From Methylobacterium tardum (GTDB lineage: Bacteria > Pseudomonadota > Alphaproteobacteria > Rhizobiales > Beijerinckiaceae): a stretch of 64,000 nt of DNA. This document shows positions 1 through 9,594 of the stretch, in pieces (the stretch's first letter is position 1; each line of letters starts with the position of its first letter). The stretch lies in contig NZ_CP097484.1 of assembly GCF_023546765.1 (NCBI RefSeq), forward strand, positions 5,256,501 through 5,320,500, read 5' to 3'. The position numbers and the translations under genes are program-made. The notes beneath the pieces were generated by a model. It did no database searches, was not told where the DNA came from, and was given only the letters and a program-made list of their open reading frames with translations.

Positions 1-21
1 TGAACATCTGTCCAGCCCACG

Positions 22-138
22 CCCTCATTCTGAGGTGCCCGCGCCAGCGGGCCGCGAAGGAGGGTTCCAGGGATCGCGCGCTTGGCTGGAGCCCTCCTTC
101 GAGGTCGCCGCTGCGCTCCGGCACCTCGGGACGAGGGC
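22..138. repeat. Palindromic intergenic repeat, family A
   Basis: Imperfect inverted repeat with outer arms CCCTCATTCTGAGGTGCC and GGCACCTCGGGACGAGGG and inner arms around GAAGGAGGG / CCCTCCTTC. It sits directly upstream of the efflux lipoprotein start. Other copies are near 1748, 16480, 33744, 55036 and 60121. Confidence 0.8.
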
Positions 139-148
139 GCGGGTGAGC

Positions 149-1699
149 ATGACGCCTGCTTCCGTCGGACCGTCGGGCCACCAACCCGCCGCTGCCGATC
201 GTCGGCGCCGCACCCTCGCATCCCTCCTCCTCGCCGCCCCGCTCCTCGCCGGCTGCGTGGTCGGCCCCGACTACGCCCGGCCCTCCGTGGAGACGCCGCT
301 CGCCTACAAGCAGGGCGGCGTCCGGGAGGACAGCCCGGCCTACGTCGCGGCGCGGAAGAAGGGCTGGCGCGAGGCCCGGCCCAGCGACGCCGTCGAGCGC
401 GGCGACTGGTGGCGGGTGTTCCGGGATCCGACGCTCGACCGGCTGATCCGCCTCGTCGACGTCGACAACCAGTCCCTCCGGCAGGCGGTGGCGAATTACC
501 GGCAGGCGCGGGCGCTCGTCGCCTCCGCGCAGGCCGCCCTGTACCCGACGGTGATCGGCGCGCCGAGCATCACCCGGACCGGCAGCGGCACCACCACGCG
601 CACCAACGTGGCGCTGATCGGTCAGGCGAGCTGGGAGCTCGACCTGTTCGGCGGCACCCGCCGCAATATCGAGAGCGAGGCGGCCCTGGCGCAATCCGAC
701 GCCGCCACGATCGCGCTGACCCGCCTGTCCATCCAGGCCGAGATCGCGGCCGACTACCTGACGGTGCGCTACGCGGACGCCCTGCAGAAGGTCCTCGGCG
801 AGAACGTCGAGAACTTCAAGAAGACCCTGACGATCACCGAGAACCAGTACGCCGCCGGCGTCGCGGCCCGCTCCGACGTGATCACCGCCCAGACCCAGGT
901 CCAGACCATCCAGGCCCAGGCCATCGCGGTGCGCCTGACCCGGGTGCAGTACGTCAACGCCATTGCCACCCTGATCGGGCGGCCCCCTTCCGAGGTGTCG
1001 ATCCCGGTGGCCGGCATCGGGCGCAATCCCCCCGGTGTGCCGGTCGGGATCCCGGGCGACCTGCTGGAGCGGCGGCCGGACGTCGCCCAGGCCGAGCGGC
1101 TGGTCCAGGCGCAGAGCGAGCGCATCGGTGTGGCGGTGGCGGCCTTCTTCCCGACCGTGACGATCTCGGCCCAGGGCGGGATTTCTGGGGCGACCCGCAA
1201 CGGCCTGCTCTCGGCGGCCAATCAGGTCTGGTCGGTGGCGGCCTCCGGCAGCGAGGTGCTGTTCGACGGCGGCGCGCGCACGGCGGCGCTGCGCTCGGCC
1301 GAGGCCGGCTACGACGCCGCGGTGGCCAATTACCGGCAGGTGGTATTGTCGGCCTTCGCCGAGGTCGAGAACCAGATGGCGGCTTTGCGCATCCTCGGCC
1401 AGCAGCAGGGAGCGCAGGACACTGCCGTGGACCTGTCGCGCAAGGCTGTGGAGATCACGCTCAACGAGTACCGGGCCGGCACCCAGAACTTCACCACGGT
1501 GGTAACCGCGCAGAACCTGCTGGTGACCAACGAGGTCAACGCCCTCCAGGTGCGGTTGAGCCGCTTCACCGCGGCGGTGACGCTGATCCGGGCGCTCGGT
1601 GGCGGCTGGGACGTGCGCGCCCTGCCGAGCGATTCCGAGCTGAAGGGTCCGAGCCTGCCGATCGACCGGGGCGGTCAGGCGGTCCGCCCGGACGAGTAG
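149..1699 (+). CDS. NodT/OprM-family outer-membrane efflux lipoprotein
   Basis: This is the outer-membrane channel of a tripartite (RND-type) efflux pump, 516 residues. The start at 149 is preferred over 35 because it places a lipoprotein signal (LLAAPLLAGC, lipobox LAGC) directly behind an arginine-rich n-region; the 35 start would translate a palindromic repeat. Two TolC-type OEP repeats follow, with the typical D-W-W-x-x-F-x-D-P motif near residues 87-97, the ASWELDLFGG segment near residue 171 and a second-repeat GSEVLFDGGARTA segment. No pump or adaptor gene follows it, so the partners probably lie upstream of the window. Substrate cannot be read from the sequence. Confidence 0.9.
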   Translation: MTPASVGPSGHQPAAADRRRRTLASLLLAAPLLAGCVVGPDYARPSVETPLAYKQGGVREDSPAYVAARKKGWREARPSDAVERGDWWRVFRDPTLDRLIRLVDVDNQSLRQAVANYRQARALVASAQAALYPTVIGAPSITRTGSGTTTRTNVALIGQASWELDLFGGTRRNIESEAALAQSDAATIALTRLSIQAEIAADYLTVRYADALQKVLGENVENFKKTLTITENQYAAGVAARSDVITAQTQVQTIQAQAIAVRLTRVQYVNAIATLIGRPPSEVSIPVAGIGRNPPGVPVGIPGDLLERRPDVAQAERLVQAQSERIGVAVAAFFPTVTISAQGGISGATRNGLLSAANQVWSVAASGSEVLFDGGARTAALRSAEAGYDAAVANYRQVVLSAFAEVENQMAALRILGQQQGAQDTAVDLSRKAVEITLNEYRAGTQNFTTVVTAQNLLVTNEVNALQVRLSRFTAAVTLIRALGGGWDVRALPSDSELKGPSLPIDRGGQAVRPDE

Positions 1700-1747
1700 C
1701 GGCGAGCGGGCTCCGTGCCTGTTCGACGCGGACCTTTCCACCCTCCG

Positions 1748-1823
1748 CCCTCATCCTGAGGCGCCTGCGCCAGCGGGCCTCGAAGGAGGCCTCCGCTGCG
1801 CTCCGGCACCTCAGGATGAGGGG
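1748..1823. repeat. Palindromic intergenic repeat, family A, centre-deleted copy
   Basis: Same outer arms as the copy at 22-138 (CCCTCATCCTGAGGCGCC and GGCACCTCAGGATGAGGG) but only about 75 bp long because the central CCAG...CTGG section is missing. It lies between the convergent efflux lipoprotein and dmeF genes. Confidence 0.75.
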
Positions 1824-1870
1824 GTGGGTTGGAAGACCGCCGTACGTCGCCGACGCGGAGTGTGCTCCTC

Positions 1871-2839
1871 TCAGGCCACCGCCGCATGCCTCGGGCAGGG
1901 CTGGACCTCCACGGTGACGTGGCTCAAACCCCTCACCCCGGCGAGCCGGGCCTTGTAGTGGGCGGGCGGCTGCGGATCGTCGCTGACGAGGGCGATCACG
2001 GCGGCGCGGTGGCCCGGACCGACCTGCCAGAGATGCAGGTCGCTGATCCGGTCGCCGCCGGTCTCCAGCCGCTCCCGGATCTCCCGGGTGGCCGCGGCCG
2101 AGGGCCGGGCGTCGAGGAGCACGAGGCCGGCCGTGCGCAGGAGGCTCCATGACCACGTCAGGATCACCGCCGTGCCGACCAGCCCTATGGCCGGATCGAG
2201 CCAGGCGAGGCCGAGATAGCGCCCGCCGAGCAGGGCCGCGATGGCCAGGACCGAGGTGAGCGCGTCGGCGAGCACGTGGATGTAGGCGGCCCGGAAGTTG
2301 GTGTCGTGCCCGCCGTGGCCCCCGTGGGAGTGCCCGCCGTGCGAGTGTCCCCCGTGGGCGTGCCCGCCGTCTCCGGCGTCGTGGTCGTCGTGGAGCAGCC
2401 AGACGCTGGCGACGTTCACGGCGAGCCCCAGGACGGCGATCGGGATCGCCGGTCCGAAGCCGATCGCCACCGGGTGCAGCAGACGGTCCAGGCTCTCGGC
2501 TCCGATCAGCAGCGCGATGAGCCCGAGGATGATCGCGCTGGCGAAGGCCGCCAGATCCCCGAACTTGCCGGTGCCGAAGCTGAAGCGCGGATCGTCCGCG
2601 TGCCGTCGGGCGAAATGGTAGGCGAGCGCCGCGATGCCGAGCGCCGCCGCGTGGGTCGACATGTGCCAGCCGTCGGCGACCAGCGCCATGGAGCCGAACC
2701 ACGTGCCGCCGAGGATCTCGGCGACCATGGTGGCGGCCGTGAGCGTGACGACCGCCCAGGTCCGGCGGGCGTGGCGATCGTGCCGGTCGCCCAGGAAGAC
2801 GTGGCCGTGCGTCCAGGGTTCGAGGGAATGGCTATGCAT
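1871..2839 (-). CDS. dmeF: CDF-family Co2+/Ni2+ exporter, DmeF type
   Basis: Cation diffusion facilitator of 322 residues exporting divalent metal across the inner membrane. The N-terminus (HSHSLEPW then HVFLG) and the FARRHADDPRFSFGTGKFGDL block are characteristic of the DmeF subgroup. Metal-site motifs are HMSTH (59-63) in TM2, where most zinc CDFs have HxxxD, and HVLAD (188-192) in TM5. A His/Gly-rich loop (about 150-179) between TM4 and TM5 would bind metal on the cytoplasmic side. No dmeR-type repressor is adjacent. It is divergent from zwf, with 116 bp between starts. Cobalt/nickel specificity is inferred from subgroup resemblance. Confidence 0.88.
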   Translation of the reverse strand: MHSHSLEPWTHGHVFLGDRHDRHARRTWAVVTLTAATMVAEILGGTWFGSMALVADGWHMSTHAAALGIAALAYHFARRHADDPRFSFGTGKFGDLAAFASAIILGLIALLIGAESLDRLLHPVAIGFGPAIPIAVLGLAVNVASVWLLHDDHDAGDGGHAHGGHSHGGHSHGGHGGHDTNFRAAYIHVLADALTSVLAIAALLGGRYLGLAWLDPAIGLVGTAVILTWSWSLLRTAGLVLLDARPSAAATREIRERLETGGDRISDLHLWQVGPGHRAAVIALVSDDPQPPAHYKARLAGVRGLSHVTVEVQPCPRHAAVA

Positions 2840-2955
2840 GCGGGGTTCCTTGATCCTAGACTCGGCGCAGCATAGCCCAACGGGTACCGGAACGGGCCTC
2901 GCCGCGGCGGGTTGTCAGGCCGGTTTGCTGCACCGCAGCCACACGGGAGTCAGGG

Positions 2956-4482
2956 ATGGCCGAGCCGACGACAGCCCTCAAGGACAAGGCGGCCTGCGGC
3001 ACCAAGCCGGCGCCGCCCTGCACGCTGGTGATTTTCGGGGCCGGCGGCGACCTGACCAAGCGCCTGCTGATGCCCTCACTCTACAATCTGGCGGGGGCCG
3101 GGCTCCTGTCGGAGGGCTTCTCGATCCTCGGCATCGACCACAACGACGGCACCGACGAATCCCTGCGCGAAAACCTCACCCGGACCCTGGAGGCGTTCAG
3201 CAAGGACCCGACGTCCGAGTTCCACGCCGACCACATCGACCCGACGAGCTGGGGCTTCATCCGGGACCGGCTGCACTACCTCAAGGGCGATTTCGAGAAG
3301 CCCGAGACCTACGAGGCCGTGAAGCAGCGGGTCACCGGCAGCGCGGTGTTCTACTGCGCGGTGGCGGCGCGCTTCTTCGGGACGATCGTGGACGGGCTCG
3401 GTCAAGCCGGCCTGCTCAAGCAGGAAGGCGACAGCTTCCGCCGCGTGGTCATCGAGAAGCCGTTCGGCTCCGATCTCGACTCGGCCCGGGCGCTCAATGC
3501 CCGGATCCTCAAACAGGGCGACGAGAGCCAGTTCTACCGGATCGACCACTTCCTGGGTAAGGAGACCGTGCAGTCGATCATGGCGTTCCGCTTCGCCAAC
3601 GGCCTGCTCGAGCCGGTCTGGCGGCGGGAATACATCGATAGCATCCAGATCACGGCCGCCGAGACGGTCGGAGTCGAGGAGCGCGGCGGCTTCTACGAGC
3701 CGACCGGGGCGCTGCGCGACATGGTGCCGAACCACATGTTCCAGCTGCTCTGCATGGTCGGGATGGAGCCGCCGAACTCCTTCGACGCCGAGGCCGTGCG
3801 CACCGAGAAGGCGAAGCTCGCCGAGGCCGTGCGGCCGATCCCGCCCGAGGACGCGGTGCGCGGGCAGTACTCAGCCGGCACCTCGGAGGGGCGCGACGTC
3901 CCGGCCTACCGGGACGAGCCGCACGTCTCCAAGGACTCGGTCACCGAGACCTACATCGCGTTGAAGCTCCACATCGAGAATTGGCGCTGGGCCGGCGTGC
4001 CGTTCTACATCCGCACCGGCAAGCGCATGACCGGGCGGCGCACCGAGATCGCGATCCTGTTCAAGCCTGCCCCGTTCAAGATGTTCGAGGACACGCCGAC
4101 CGCCGATCTCGGGCCGACCGTGATGCGGATCCTGATCGATCCCGATCACGGCGTCAGTACCGAGTTCAACGTCAAGGTGCCGGGGCCGCAGATGAAGATT
4201 GGCCGGGTCCGCTCCGGCTTCCGCTACAAGGACTTCTTCGCCGACCGGCCGAATGTCGGCTACGAGACGCTGCTCTACGATTGCATGACCGGCGACGCGA
4301 CCCTGTTCCAGCGCGCCGACAACATCGAGGCCGGCTGGGCGGCGGTGGAGCCGCTGCTCAAGGGCTGGCCGCAGGCGGAGGTAGCCTTCTACCCGGCCGG
4401 GAGCGCCGGCCCGAAGGAGGCCGACGACCTCCTGGCGCGCGACGGCCGCCACTGGCTGGGCCTCGACGGGCAGACCGACTGA
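2956..4482 (+). CDS. zwf: Glucose-6-phosphate 1-dehydrogenase
   Basis: Oxidises glucose 6-phosphate to 6-phosphogluconolactone with NAD(P)+, the entry step of the oxidative pentose phosphate and Entner-Doudoroff routes; cytoplasmic. The 508-residue length is normal. The N-terminal dinucleotide fold carries GAGGDLTKRL (about 29-38), and the active-site motif RIDHFLGKE with catalytic His lies near residues 194-202. The ATG at 2956 follows GGGAGTCAGGG. It stands alone: dmeF is divergent upstream and a repeat lies downstream, with no pgl or edd gene in the window. Confidence 0.96.
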   Translation: MAEPTTALKDKAACGTKPAPPCTLVIFGAGGDLTKRLLMPSLYNLAGAGLLSEGFSILGIDHNDGTDESLRENLTRTLEAFSKDPTSEFHADHIDPTSWGFIRDRLHYLKGDFEKPETYEAVKQRVTGSAVFYCAVAARFFGTIVDGLGQAGLLKQEGDSFRRVVIEKPFGSDLDSARALNARILKQGDESQFYRIDHFLGKETVQSIMAFRFANGLLEPVWRREYIDSIQITAAETVGVEERGGFYEPTGALRDMVPNHMFQLLCMVGMEPPNSFDAEAVRTEKAKLAEAVRPIPPEDAVRGQYSAGTSEGRDVPAYRDEPHVSKDSVTETYIALKLHIENWRWAGVPFYIRTGKRMTGRRTEIAILFKPAPFKMFEDTPTADLGPTVMRILIDPDHGVSTEFNVKVPGPQMKIGRVRSGFRYKDFFADRPNVGYETLLYDCMTGDATLFQRADNIEAGWAAVEPLLKGWPQAEVAFYPAGSAGPKEADDLLARDGRHWLGLDGQTD

Positions 4483-4633
4483 GCGGCTCGGCGATCCGTC
4501 CGAACGCGGGAGCAACCGGTTCCGCGACTCTCCCTTCCCCGCTGGCGAAGGGATAGCTAGAGTGCAGGTTTCATCTCCCGTTCGCGCAGATCCCTCGATT
4601 CTCGTCTTTGTAGGAAAGCATTGCGGCCGCGTA

Positions 4634-4781
4634 CCCCGTCATTCCGGGGCGCCGCAGGCGAGCCCGGAATCCAGATCCGCTGGCCATGCAGGATCTTGGT
4701 GCGTCAGCGGGTCTGGATTGCCCGCCTCCGGCGTGCCCCTCCGGGTCCGGGCTCCGCTACGCGGTCCCGGAATGACGAGGC
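4634..4781. repeat. Palindromic intergenic repeat, family B
   Basis: Long inverted repeat with arms CCCCGTCATTCCGGGGCGCC / GGTCCCGGAATGACGAGG and internal GAATCCAGATCCGC / GCGGGTCTGGATT. It fills about a third of the 443-bp gap between zwf and thrB (4483-4925); I see nothing else recognisable there. Other family B copies lie at 37514 and 50862, with a decayed one around 31200-31463. Confidence 0.8.
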
Positions 4782-4925
4782 GGCTCACTGTTCGTTGAAC
4801 ATCCACACGTTGCCGCAGACGGCTCCGCGCTCACCGCCGCTTGAACGGCAGCATTGCCACCACGGCCAAGGCGGCGACCCGGTTGTTCGACGGGTCGCCG
4901 GCACGGCCGAGTGCTCATCCGCGTC

Positions 4926-5891
4926 TCAGCCCGGCCGCCCGTAATCCCGGGCGTCCCGCGCCTGCCGGTGGAAGGTGAGCCGGCGATCGAATTCCCGCGG
5001 GTCCTTGGGCTTCACCAGGGCGCCCGGCGGCACGTTCAGCCAGTCGACCAGGCGGGTCAGCATGAAGCGCAGGGCGGCGCCCCGGCACAGGATCGGCAGG
5101 GCAGCGACCTCGGCGGGTTCGAGCGGTCGCACCGCCTCGTAGCCGGCGATCAGGGCCGCCGCCCTGTCGCGGTGGAAGGTGCCGTCGGGGTCGAAGCACC
5201 ACGCGTTGAGGCAGACCGCGAGGTCGTACGCGAACGCATCCGTGCAGGCGAAGTAGAAGTCGATCAGGCCCGACAGCGCGTCGCCGATGAAGAACACGTT
5301 GTCGGTGAACAGGTCGGCGTGGATCACGCCACCCGGCAGATCGCGGGGCCAGTGCGCCTCAAGAACGGCGAGGTCGGCCCGGGTCCGCTCCGCGAGGCCG
5401 GGCTCGACCGAATCGGCCTGGGCCTCAGCCTGCGCGAAGAGCGGCCGCCAGGACGAGACCGACAGGCTGTTCTCCCGCACCATGGCGAAGTCCCGGCCGG
5501 CCTCGTGGAGCGCGGCCAGCGCCCGGCCGAGTTCCCGGCAATGCTCGGCGCCCGGCGCCTTGACCGAGACGCCCTCCAGGAAGCTCACGATGGCGGCGGG
5601 CCGGCCGCAGAGCTGGCCGAGGGCTTGGCCGGCTCGGTCCCGGACTGGCTGCGGGCAGGCGAGGCCGCGGGCCGAGAGGTGCTCCATCAGCCCGATGAAG
5701 AACGGCAGGTCCTGCTCCCGGACGCGCTTCTCGTAGAGCGTCAGGATGTAGGCGCCGTCGGTCGTGTGCAGGAAGAAGTTCGAGTTCTCGACGCCCTCGG
5801 CGATGCCCTTGTAGGAGAGCAGGCCGCCGATCGCGTAGGCCGACAGGAAGTCGGCGAGCGCTGCGTCGGAAACCTCGGTGTAGACGGCCAC
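4926..5891 (-). CDS. thrB: Homoserine kinase (ThrB, APH-fold type)
   Basis: Phosphorylates L-homoserine to O-phosphohomoserine in threonine synthesis; cytoplasmic, 321 residues. It belongs to the choline/aminoglycoside-kinase-fold class used by Rhizobiales instead of the GHMP-type ThrB. Motifs are the N-terminal MAVYTEVSDAALADFL, a Brenner-type catalytic HADLFTDNVFF segment near residue 191 and the metal-binding LIDFYFACTDAFAYDLA segment. It lies 102 bp downstream of ispH on the same strand, a common Rhizobiales pairing; the rnhA gene that often follows is absent. Confidence 0.94.
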   Translation of the reverse strand: MAVYTEVSDAALADFLSAYAIGGLLSYKGIAEGVENSNFFLHTTDGAYILTLYEKRVREQDLPFFIGLMEHLSARGLACPQPVRDRAGQALGQLCGRPAAIVSFLEGVSVKAPGAEHCRELGRALAALHEAGRDFAMVRENSLSVSSWRPLFAQAEAQADSVEPGLAERTRADLAVLEAHWPRDLPGGVIHADLFTDNVFFIGDALSGLIDFYFACTDAFAYDLAVCLNAWCFDPDGTFHRDRAAALIAGYEAVRPLEPAEVAALPILCRGAALRFMLTRLVDWLNVPPGALVKPKDPREFDRRLTFHRQARDARDYGRPG

Positions 5892-5993
5892 GTGTTCGCG
5901 CTCTGGATTTTGGAACTTCGATACGACGAGGGGCGCCGAAGCGCCCCCGCATAAAGCCTGCCGCGCCTGTGTCCAGGCTGCCTACTGGGTCGC

Positions 5994-6995
5994 CTACTCA
6001 GCGGCCTCGCTGCGCAGCTCCCGCGGCAGCGGGAAGACCATGTCCTCGATCACCGTCGAGACCGTGTCGGCGATCACGTCGTAGCGGGCCGCGAAGGCGT
6101 CGATGATCTCCTCGACCAGCACCTCGGGGGCCGAGGCGCCGGCGGTGAGGCCGAGCTTGCGGATGCCCTCGAAGGCCGGCCAGTCGATCTCCTCGGCACG
6201 GAGCACCAGGCGGGTGATCGGGCAGCCGACGCGCTCGGCGACCTCGCGCAGGCGCTGCGAGTTCGGCGAGTTCGGCGAGCCGACCACGATCAGCGCGTCG
6301 ACCAGCGGCGCCACCTGCTTCACCGCCTCCTGGCGGTTGGTGGTGGCGTAGCAGATGTCGTCCTTGTGCGGCCCGGTAATGTTCGGGAACTTCTTCTTCA
6401 GCGCCTCGGCGATGTGGCGGGTGTCGTCGACCGACAGGGTGGTCTGGGTCACCCAGGCGAGGTTGTCGGGATTGTCCGGGGTCAGGGCCGCGATCTGCTC
6501 GAGATCCTCGGCGAGGGTGATCGAGCCCTTGGGCAGCTGGCCCATCGTGCCGACCACCTCGGGATGGCCGGAATGGCCGACCAGCAGCACGTGGCGGCCG
6601 CGCTTGTGGTGGATCTCGGCCTCGCGGTGGACCTTGGTGACCAGCGGGCAGGTGGCGTCGATCGTGGTCAGCCCGCGCGAATCAGCGTTCGCCGGCACCG
6701 TCTTGGCGACGCCGTGGGCGGAGAAGATCACCGGGGCGGCGCCGTCCGGCACCTCGTCGAGCTCGCGGACGAACACCGCGCCCTTCCGCTTCAGGCTCTC
6801 GACCACGTACTTGTTGTGCACGATCTCGTGGCGGACGTAGACGGGCGGCCCATAGATGGCGAGCGCCCGCTCCACCACGTCGATGGCCCGCACCACGCCG
6901 GCGCAGAAGCCGCGCGGGGCGCAGAGCAGGATCTCCAGCGGCGGCTTGCCGGCGGTGCCCAGGACGGGCTCGGGGGTCGCGATATCGACGGTCAT
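5994..6995 (-). CDS. ispH: 4-hydroxy-3-methylbut-2-enyl diphosphate reductase
   Basis: Last enzyme of the MEP isoprenoid pathway, reducing HMBPP to IPP and DMAPP with an iron-sulfur cluster. The start at 6995 ([10 protein letters not shown]) is preferred to an ATG 39 bp upstream because the family begins shortly before [12 protein letters not shown]. Three conserved Cys are visible, in [19 protein letters not shown] and [11 protein letters not shown], and the ATP-grasp-like repeats contain [13 protein letters not shown] and [14 protein letters not shown]. Length is 333 residues. It probably forms a transcription unit with thrB. Confidence 0.96.
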   Translation of the reverse strand: MTVDIATPEPVLGTAGKPPLEILLCAPRGFCAGVVRAIDVVERALAIYGPPVYVRHEIVHNKYVVESLKRKGAVFVRELDEVPDGAAPVIFSAHGVAKTVPANADSRGLTTIDATCPLVTKVHREAEIHHKRGRHVLLVGHSGHPEVVGTMGQLPKGSITLAEDLEQIAALTPDNPDNLAWVTQTTLSVDDTRHIAEALKKKFPNITGPHKDDICYATTNRQEAVKQVAPLVDALIVVGSPNSPNSQRLREVAERVGCPITRLVLRAEEIDWPAFEGIRKLGLTAGASAPEVLVEEIIDAFAARYDVIADTVSTVIEDMVFPLPRELRSEAAE

Positions 6996-7116
6996 GCGGG
7001 GGATGTGGCGAGGGCGGGGCTGTCCTGTCAACATTCCTGGCTCAGGAACCGGGCAGGAAGACGGCCGCGGGGCACCTCTGTAGCACGATTGCCGCGTGAA
7101 TTGGACCCCGGCCGGG

Positions 7117-7962
7117 TCAGAGGCGCCGGATGCCGGTCACGGCGCCGAAACTGTCCGACTGGATCCGGGCCACGGCCTCGGCCAGGGGCTCGGCCGCCAC
7201 CGCCATGTGGTGACCGTTGGCGTGGATCAGCGTCTCGGAATCGAGCATCAGCCCGACATGGCCGCGCCAGAACACGAAGTCTCCCCGGCGCAGGTCCGCG
7301 TGGTCGCGCGGCAGCGCATAGCCGAGGTCGCGCTCCTGCATGTCGGCGTCGCGCGGGCAGGGCAGGCCGGCTGCGTCGAGGCAGAGCTGCACGAGGCCCG
7401 AGCAGTCGAGCCCGAGGCTGGTGCGCCCGCCCCACAGATAGGGCGTCCCGAGGAGCCGCGCGGCGGTCGCCGCATAGTCGGGCTCGCGGGCCGTCACCGG
7501 CGCGCAATGGCGGGCGAACACGAAGCCGCCCGGGGTCTCCAGATACGCGCCTGTCTCGCCGGTCACCACGAGGCGCGCCCCGAGACTCAGATGGGCGCGG
7601 ACCGGCCGCTTCAGGTCCGGCTCGGGATACAGGAAGGTGCGCAGGGCCGTGACCCGGTGGGTCGGCTCCGGTGCGGCCGGGCCCAGGCTGGCGGCCGGCA
7701 GGTAGCCGACATAGCCGTCGCGGACGAGCTGCACGAAGGCGAAGCCGTCCGCCTCGTCGTAGACGTCGACGGCGTCACCGAGGAGAGCCTCGGTATCGAG
7801 CCCGGCCGTGTCGGATGGCGCCCGGCGCAGCGGCGCAGCGGGCGCCGTCACCCGGCGCGACACGGCCGCCACGTAGCGCGCCGCGGTGACCCGGCCGCGC
7901 AGGCGGAGATCGGCGAGATCGGCACGGGCTGGGGTGAGCCGGGGATCGAGGGTCTCGGTCAT
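7117..7962 (-). CDS. NlpC/P60-family peptidase with N-terminal SH3-like domains
   Basis: Putative cell-wall cysteine peptidase (peptidase family C40) of 281 residues. The N-terminal half resembles bacterial SH3 modules (for example [25 protein letters not shown]). The C-terminal catalytic domain has [18 protein letters not shown] with the nucleophile Cys, followed by a GHVGLML histidine and the ANGHHM segment. No signal peptide is evident, so the route to the wall is unclear. It is 121 bp upstream of ispH on the same strand. Substrate is inferred from the family (gamma-D-Glu/diamino-acid bonds). Confidence 0.88.
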   Translation of the reverse strand: MTETLDPRLTPARADLADLRLRGRVTAARYVAAVSRRVTAPAAPLRRAPSDTAGLDTEALLGDAVDVYDEADGFAFVQLVRDGYVGYLPAASLGPAAPEPTHRVTALRTFLYPEPDLKRPVRAHLSLGARLVVTGETGAYLETPGGFVFARHCAPVTAREPDYAATAARLLGTPYLWGGRTSLGLDCSGLVQLCLDAAGLPCPRDADMQERDLGYALPRDHADLRRGDFVFWRGHVGLMLDSETLIHANGHHMAVAAEPLAEAVARIQSDSFGAVTGIRRL

Positions 7963-8227
7963 CGGGCGATGCTAGCACGGGCGGCCTTAACGACGACGCC
8001 GGCGACGTAACGGTCGCATCACACGTTGCATGAACCCTGCTGCGCTCCTATGTCGCATCCCGTGCCATGCAGGAAGGATTCTGCCGAAGGATTGTTCGAG
8101 TGCCCGAGTAGGCCGCTCCCGCCCTGCCCATTCCTGCATCACGCGCCGCCGAGGCATGTACCGGGCACGTCGGTCACAGGTTTTTGATGCACTGCACAAC
8201 CGGCCCGGAAAGGGCTATGTCTTCCCC

Positions 8228-8581
8228 ATGAAGACCGCGAGTCGCCCCGTGAAGAAGACGCAGAAGAGCTTCGCCGACCTGCCCCCGATCCGGGTGCGCC
8301 GCGAGCCGCCGACGGTGAACGAGGCGGTCGCCGCCGCGCAGGACCTCGCCGACGATGTCGAGCAGCAGGTCGAGATCGCCGCGGGCCTGATGGGCCTGCC
8401 CGCCGACGAGGTCCGCCCGCACGTCCTTGCGGCCAAGAAGGCCGTGCCCGAGCGCGCGCCGGAGCGGATCCTGACTCATGCGAGCCCGAGTCGGGCGCCC
8501 CGGACCGTCGTGGTCGAGCGGCGCACCCGCCCGACCGTGGTGATCGAGCGCCGGGGCCGGCCCCTCGACCCGCGCCGCTGA
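8228..8581 (+). CDS. Conserved hypothetical protein, 117 aa
   Basis: Family not recognised. The ATG at 8228 (MKTASRPVKKTQKSF) is preferred over an ATG at 8030 because the upstream 66 codons look non-coding. The protein is soluble and highly charged: a basic N-terminus, a predicted helical centre (NEAVAAAQDLADDVEQQVEIAAGLMGL) and an Arg-rich tail with the tandem phrases RTVVVERRTRP and PTVVIERRGRP. The tail suggests nucleic-acid or acidic-partner binding, but this is speculation. It stands alone between two minus-strand genes. Confidence 0.6.
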   Translation: MKTASRPVKKTQKSFADLPPIRVRREPPTVNEAVAAAQDLADDVEQQVEIAAGLMGLPADEVRPHVLAAKKAVPERAPERILTHASPSRAPRTVVVERRTRPTVVIERRGRPLDPRR

Positions 8582-8602
8582 GCGACCCCTACCGGCGCAG
8601 CG

Positions 8603-9289
8603 TCACCACGGCAGCGTCTTGCCCGTGTAGTCGAGGTAATGGGCGCCCGGCCGGCCGAGCCGGTCCGTGATCACGTCGGCGAGCCCCGTGACGCTGGTCG
8701 CCACGTCGATATCGGCCTCCGCCCCGCCCATCTCGGTGCGCACCCAGCCCGGGTGCAGGATCAGCACCGACAGGTTCTCGGCCCGGTGGCGGATCTCGAA
8801 GCTGCGCGCCAGGGTGTTCAGCGCCGCCTTGCTGGCCCGGTAGGTCTCCCAGCCGCCGCTGTCGTTGAGGCTGACGCTGCCGAGGACCGAGCTCATCAAC
8901 GCGAGGCTGCCGCCGGGGGCGAGGCGGTCGAGGAAGGCCTCGGCGAAACGGATCGGGCTGACCGCGTTGGTGAGGAAGACCTGCGCGGCCACCGAACGGG
9001 GCACCGCGTGGAGCGGATCATGCGCCTGCGTGGCGACGCCGGCCACCACGAAGATCAGGTCGAAGCGCTGGCCCGCCAAGCGGTCGTGGAGGGCGGCGAC
9101 ACCCGCATCGTCGTCGATGTCGGCGGTCTCGATGCGCAGCGCCTCGGCGCTCAGGCGGCCGAGCTGCGGGGACGGCGTGCGCTGGGTCGCGGTGACCCGC
9201 CAGCCGCGCGCCAGGAAGGTCTCGGCGAGGCCGAGCCCGAGGCCGCGGGAGGCCCCGACGATCAGCGCGCTCTTCTGCGATTGGGTCAT
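8603..9289 (-). CDS. SDR-family oxidoreductase
   Basis: Classical short-chain dehydrogenase/reductase of 228 residues. The start at 9289 (MTQSQKSALIVGASRGLG) puts the Gly-rich cofactor motif GASRGLGLG at the N-terminus; the 68 codons upstream look non-coding. Other landmarks are a DIDDD segment after the second strand, catalytic Ser in SSVLGS, the YRASK (YxxxK) active site and HPGWVRTEMGG. It resembles the CsgA/sniffer-like carbonyl reductases. Substrate cannot be predicted. Confidence 0.88.
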   Translation of the reverse strand: MTQSQKSALIVGASRGLGLGLAETFLARGWRVTATQRTPSPQLGRLSAEALRIETADIDDDAGVAALHDRLAGQRFDLIFVVAGVATQAHDPLHAVPRSVAAQVFLTNAVSPIRFAEAFLDRLAPGGSLALMSSVLGSVSLNDSGGWETYRASKAALNTLARSFEIRHRAENLSVLILHPGWVRTEMGGAEADIDVATSVTGLADVITDRLGRPGAHYLDYTGKTLPW

Positions 9290-9594
9290 GGTCGGTCTCC
9301 GGACATCCGCCGGATAAGGTTCGATCAGGCTCGGAGGTTTCGTGACCGAGGCAGGTCTTAAATTGGGCCGGTCTCGATCGGGCCGCGTCCCAGGGTTCGA
9401 ACGCCGTGCGCTTGACCGAGGGAAGGTCCGCGTTGGGTGGATCTCCGCCGGGCCGCTTTCGGACGGCCACGCACGAGAGAACGTCGCCGCCACGCCGGTC
9501 CACGACCCATGGCAGGCTCGGTCAGGTCTGGATGAGCCCGGGCCAGGAATGACGTTGCCAGACTTGAACGTGCAGAAGAGGCCATGATCCCGGG
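9290..9594. other. Intergenic gap with no recognisable feature
   Basis: About 305 bp between the divergent ends of the SDR gene start and the AraC-regulator stop. Open frames here are unsupported extensions of neighbouring genes. No repeat, hairpin with T-run or RNA gene was recognised. Confidence 0.5.

Noticed and set aside
9385..9440. GGTTCGAA motif suggesting a tRNA T-loop
   Set aside because: The flanking bases do not form a 5-bp T stem and no acceptor or anticodon stem could be built.
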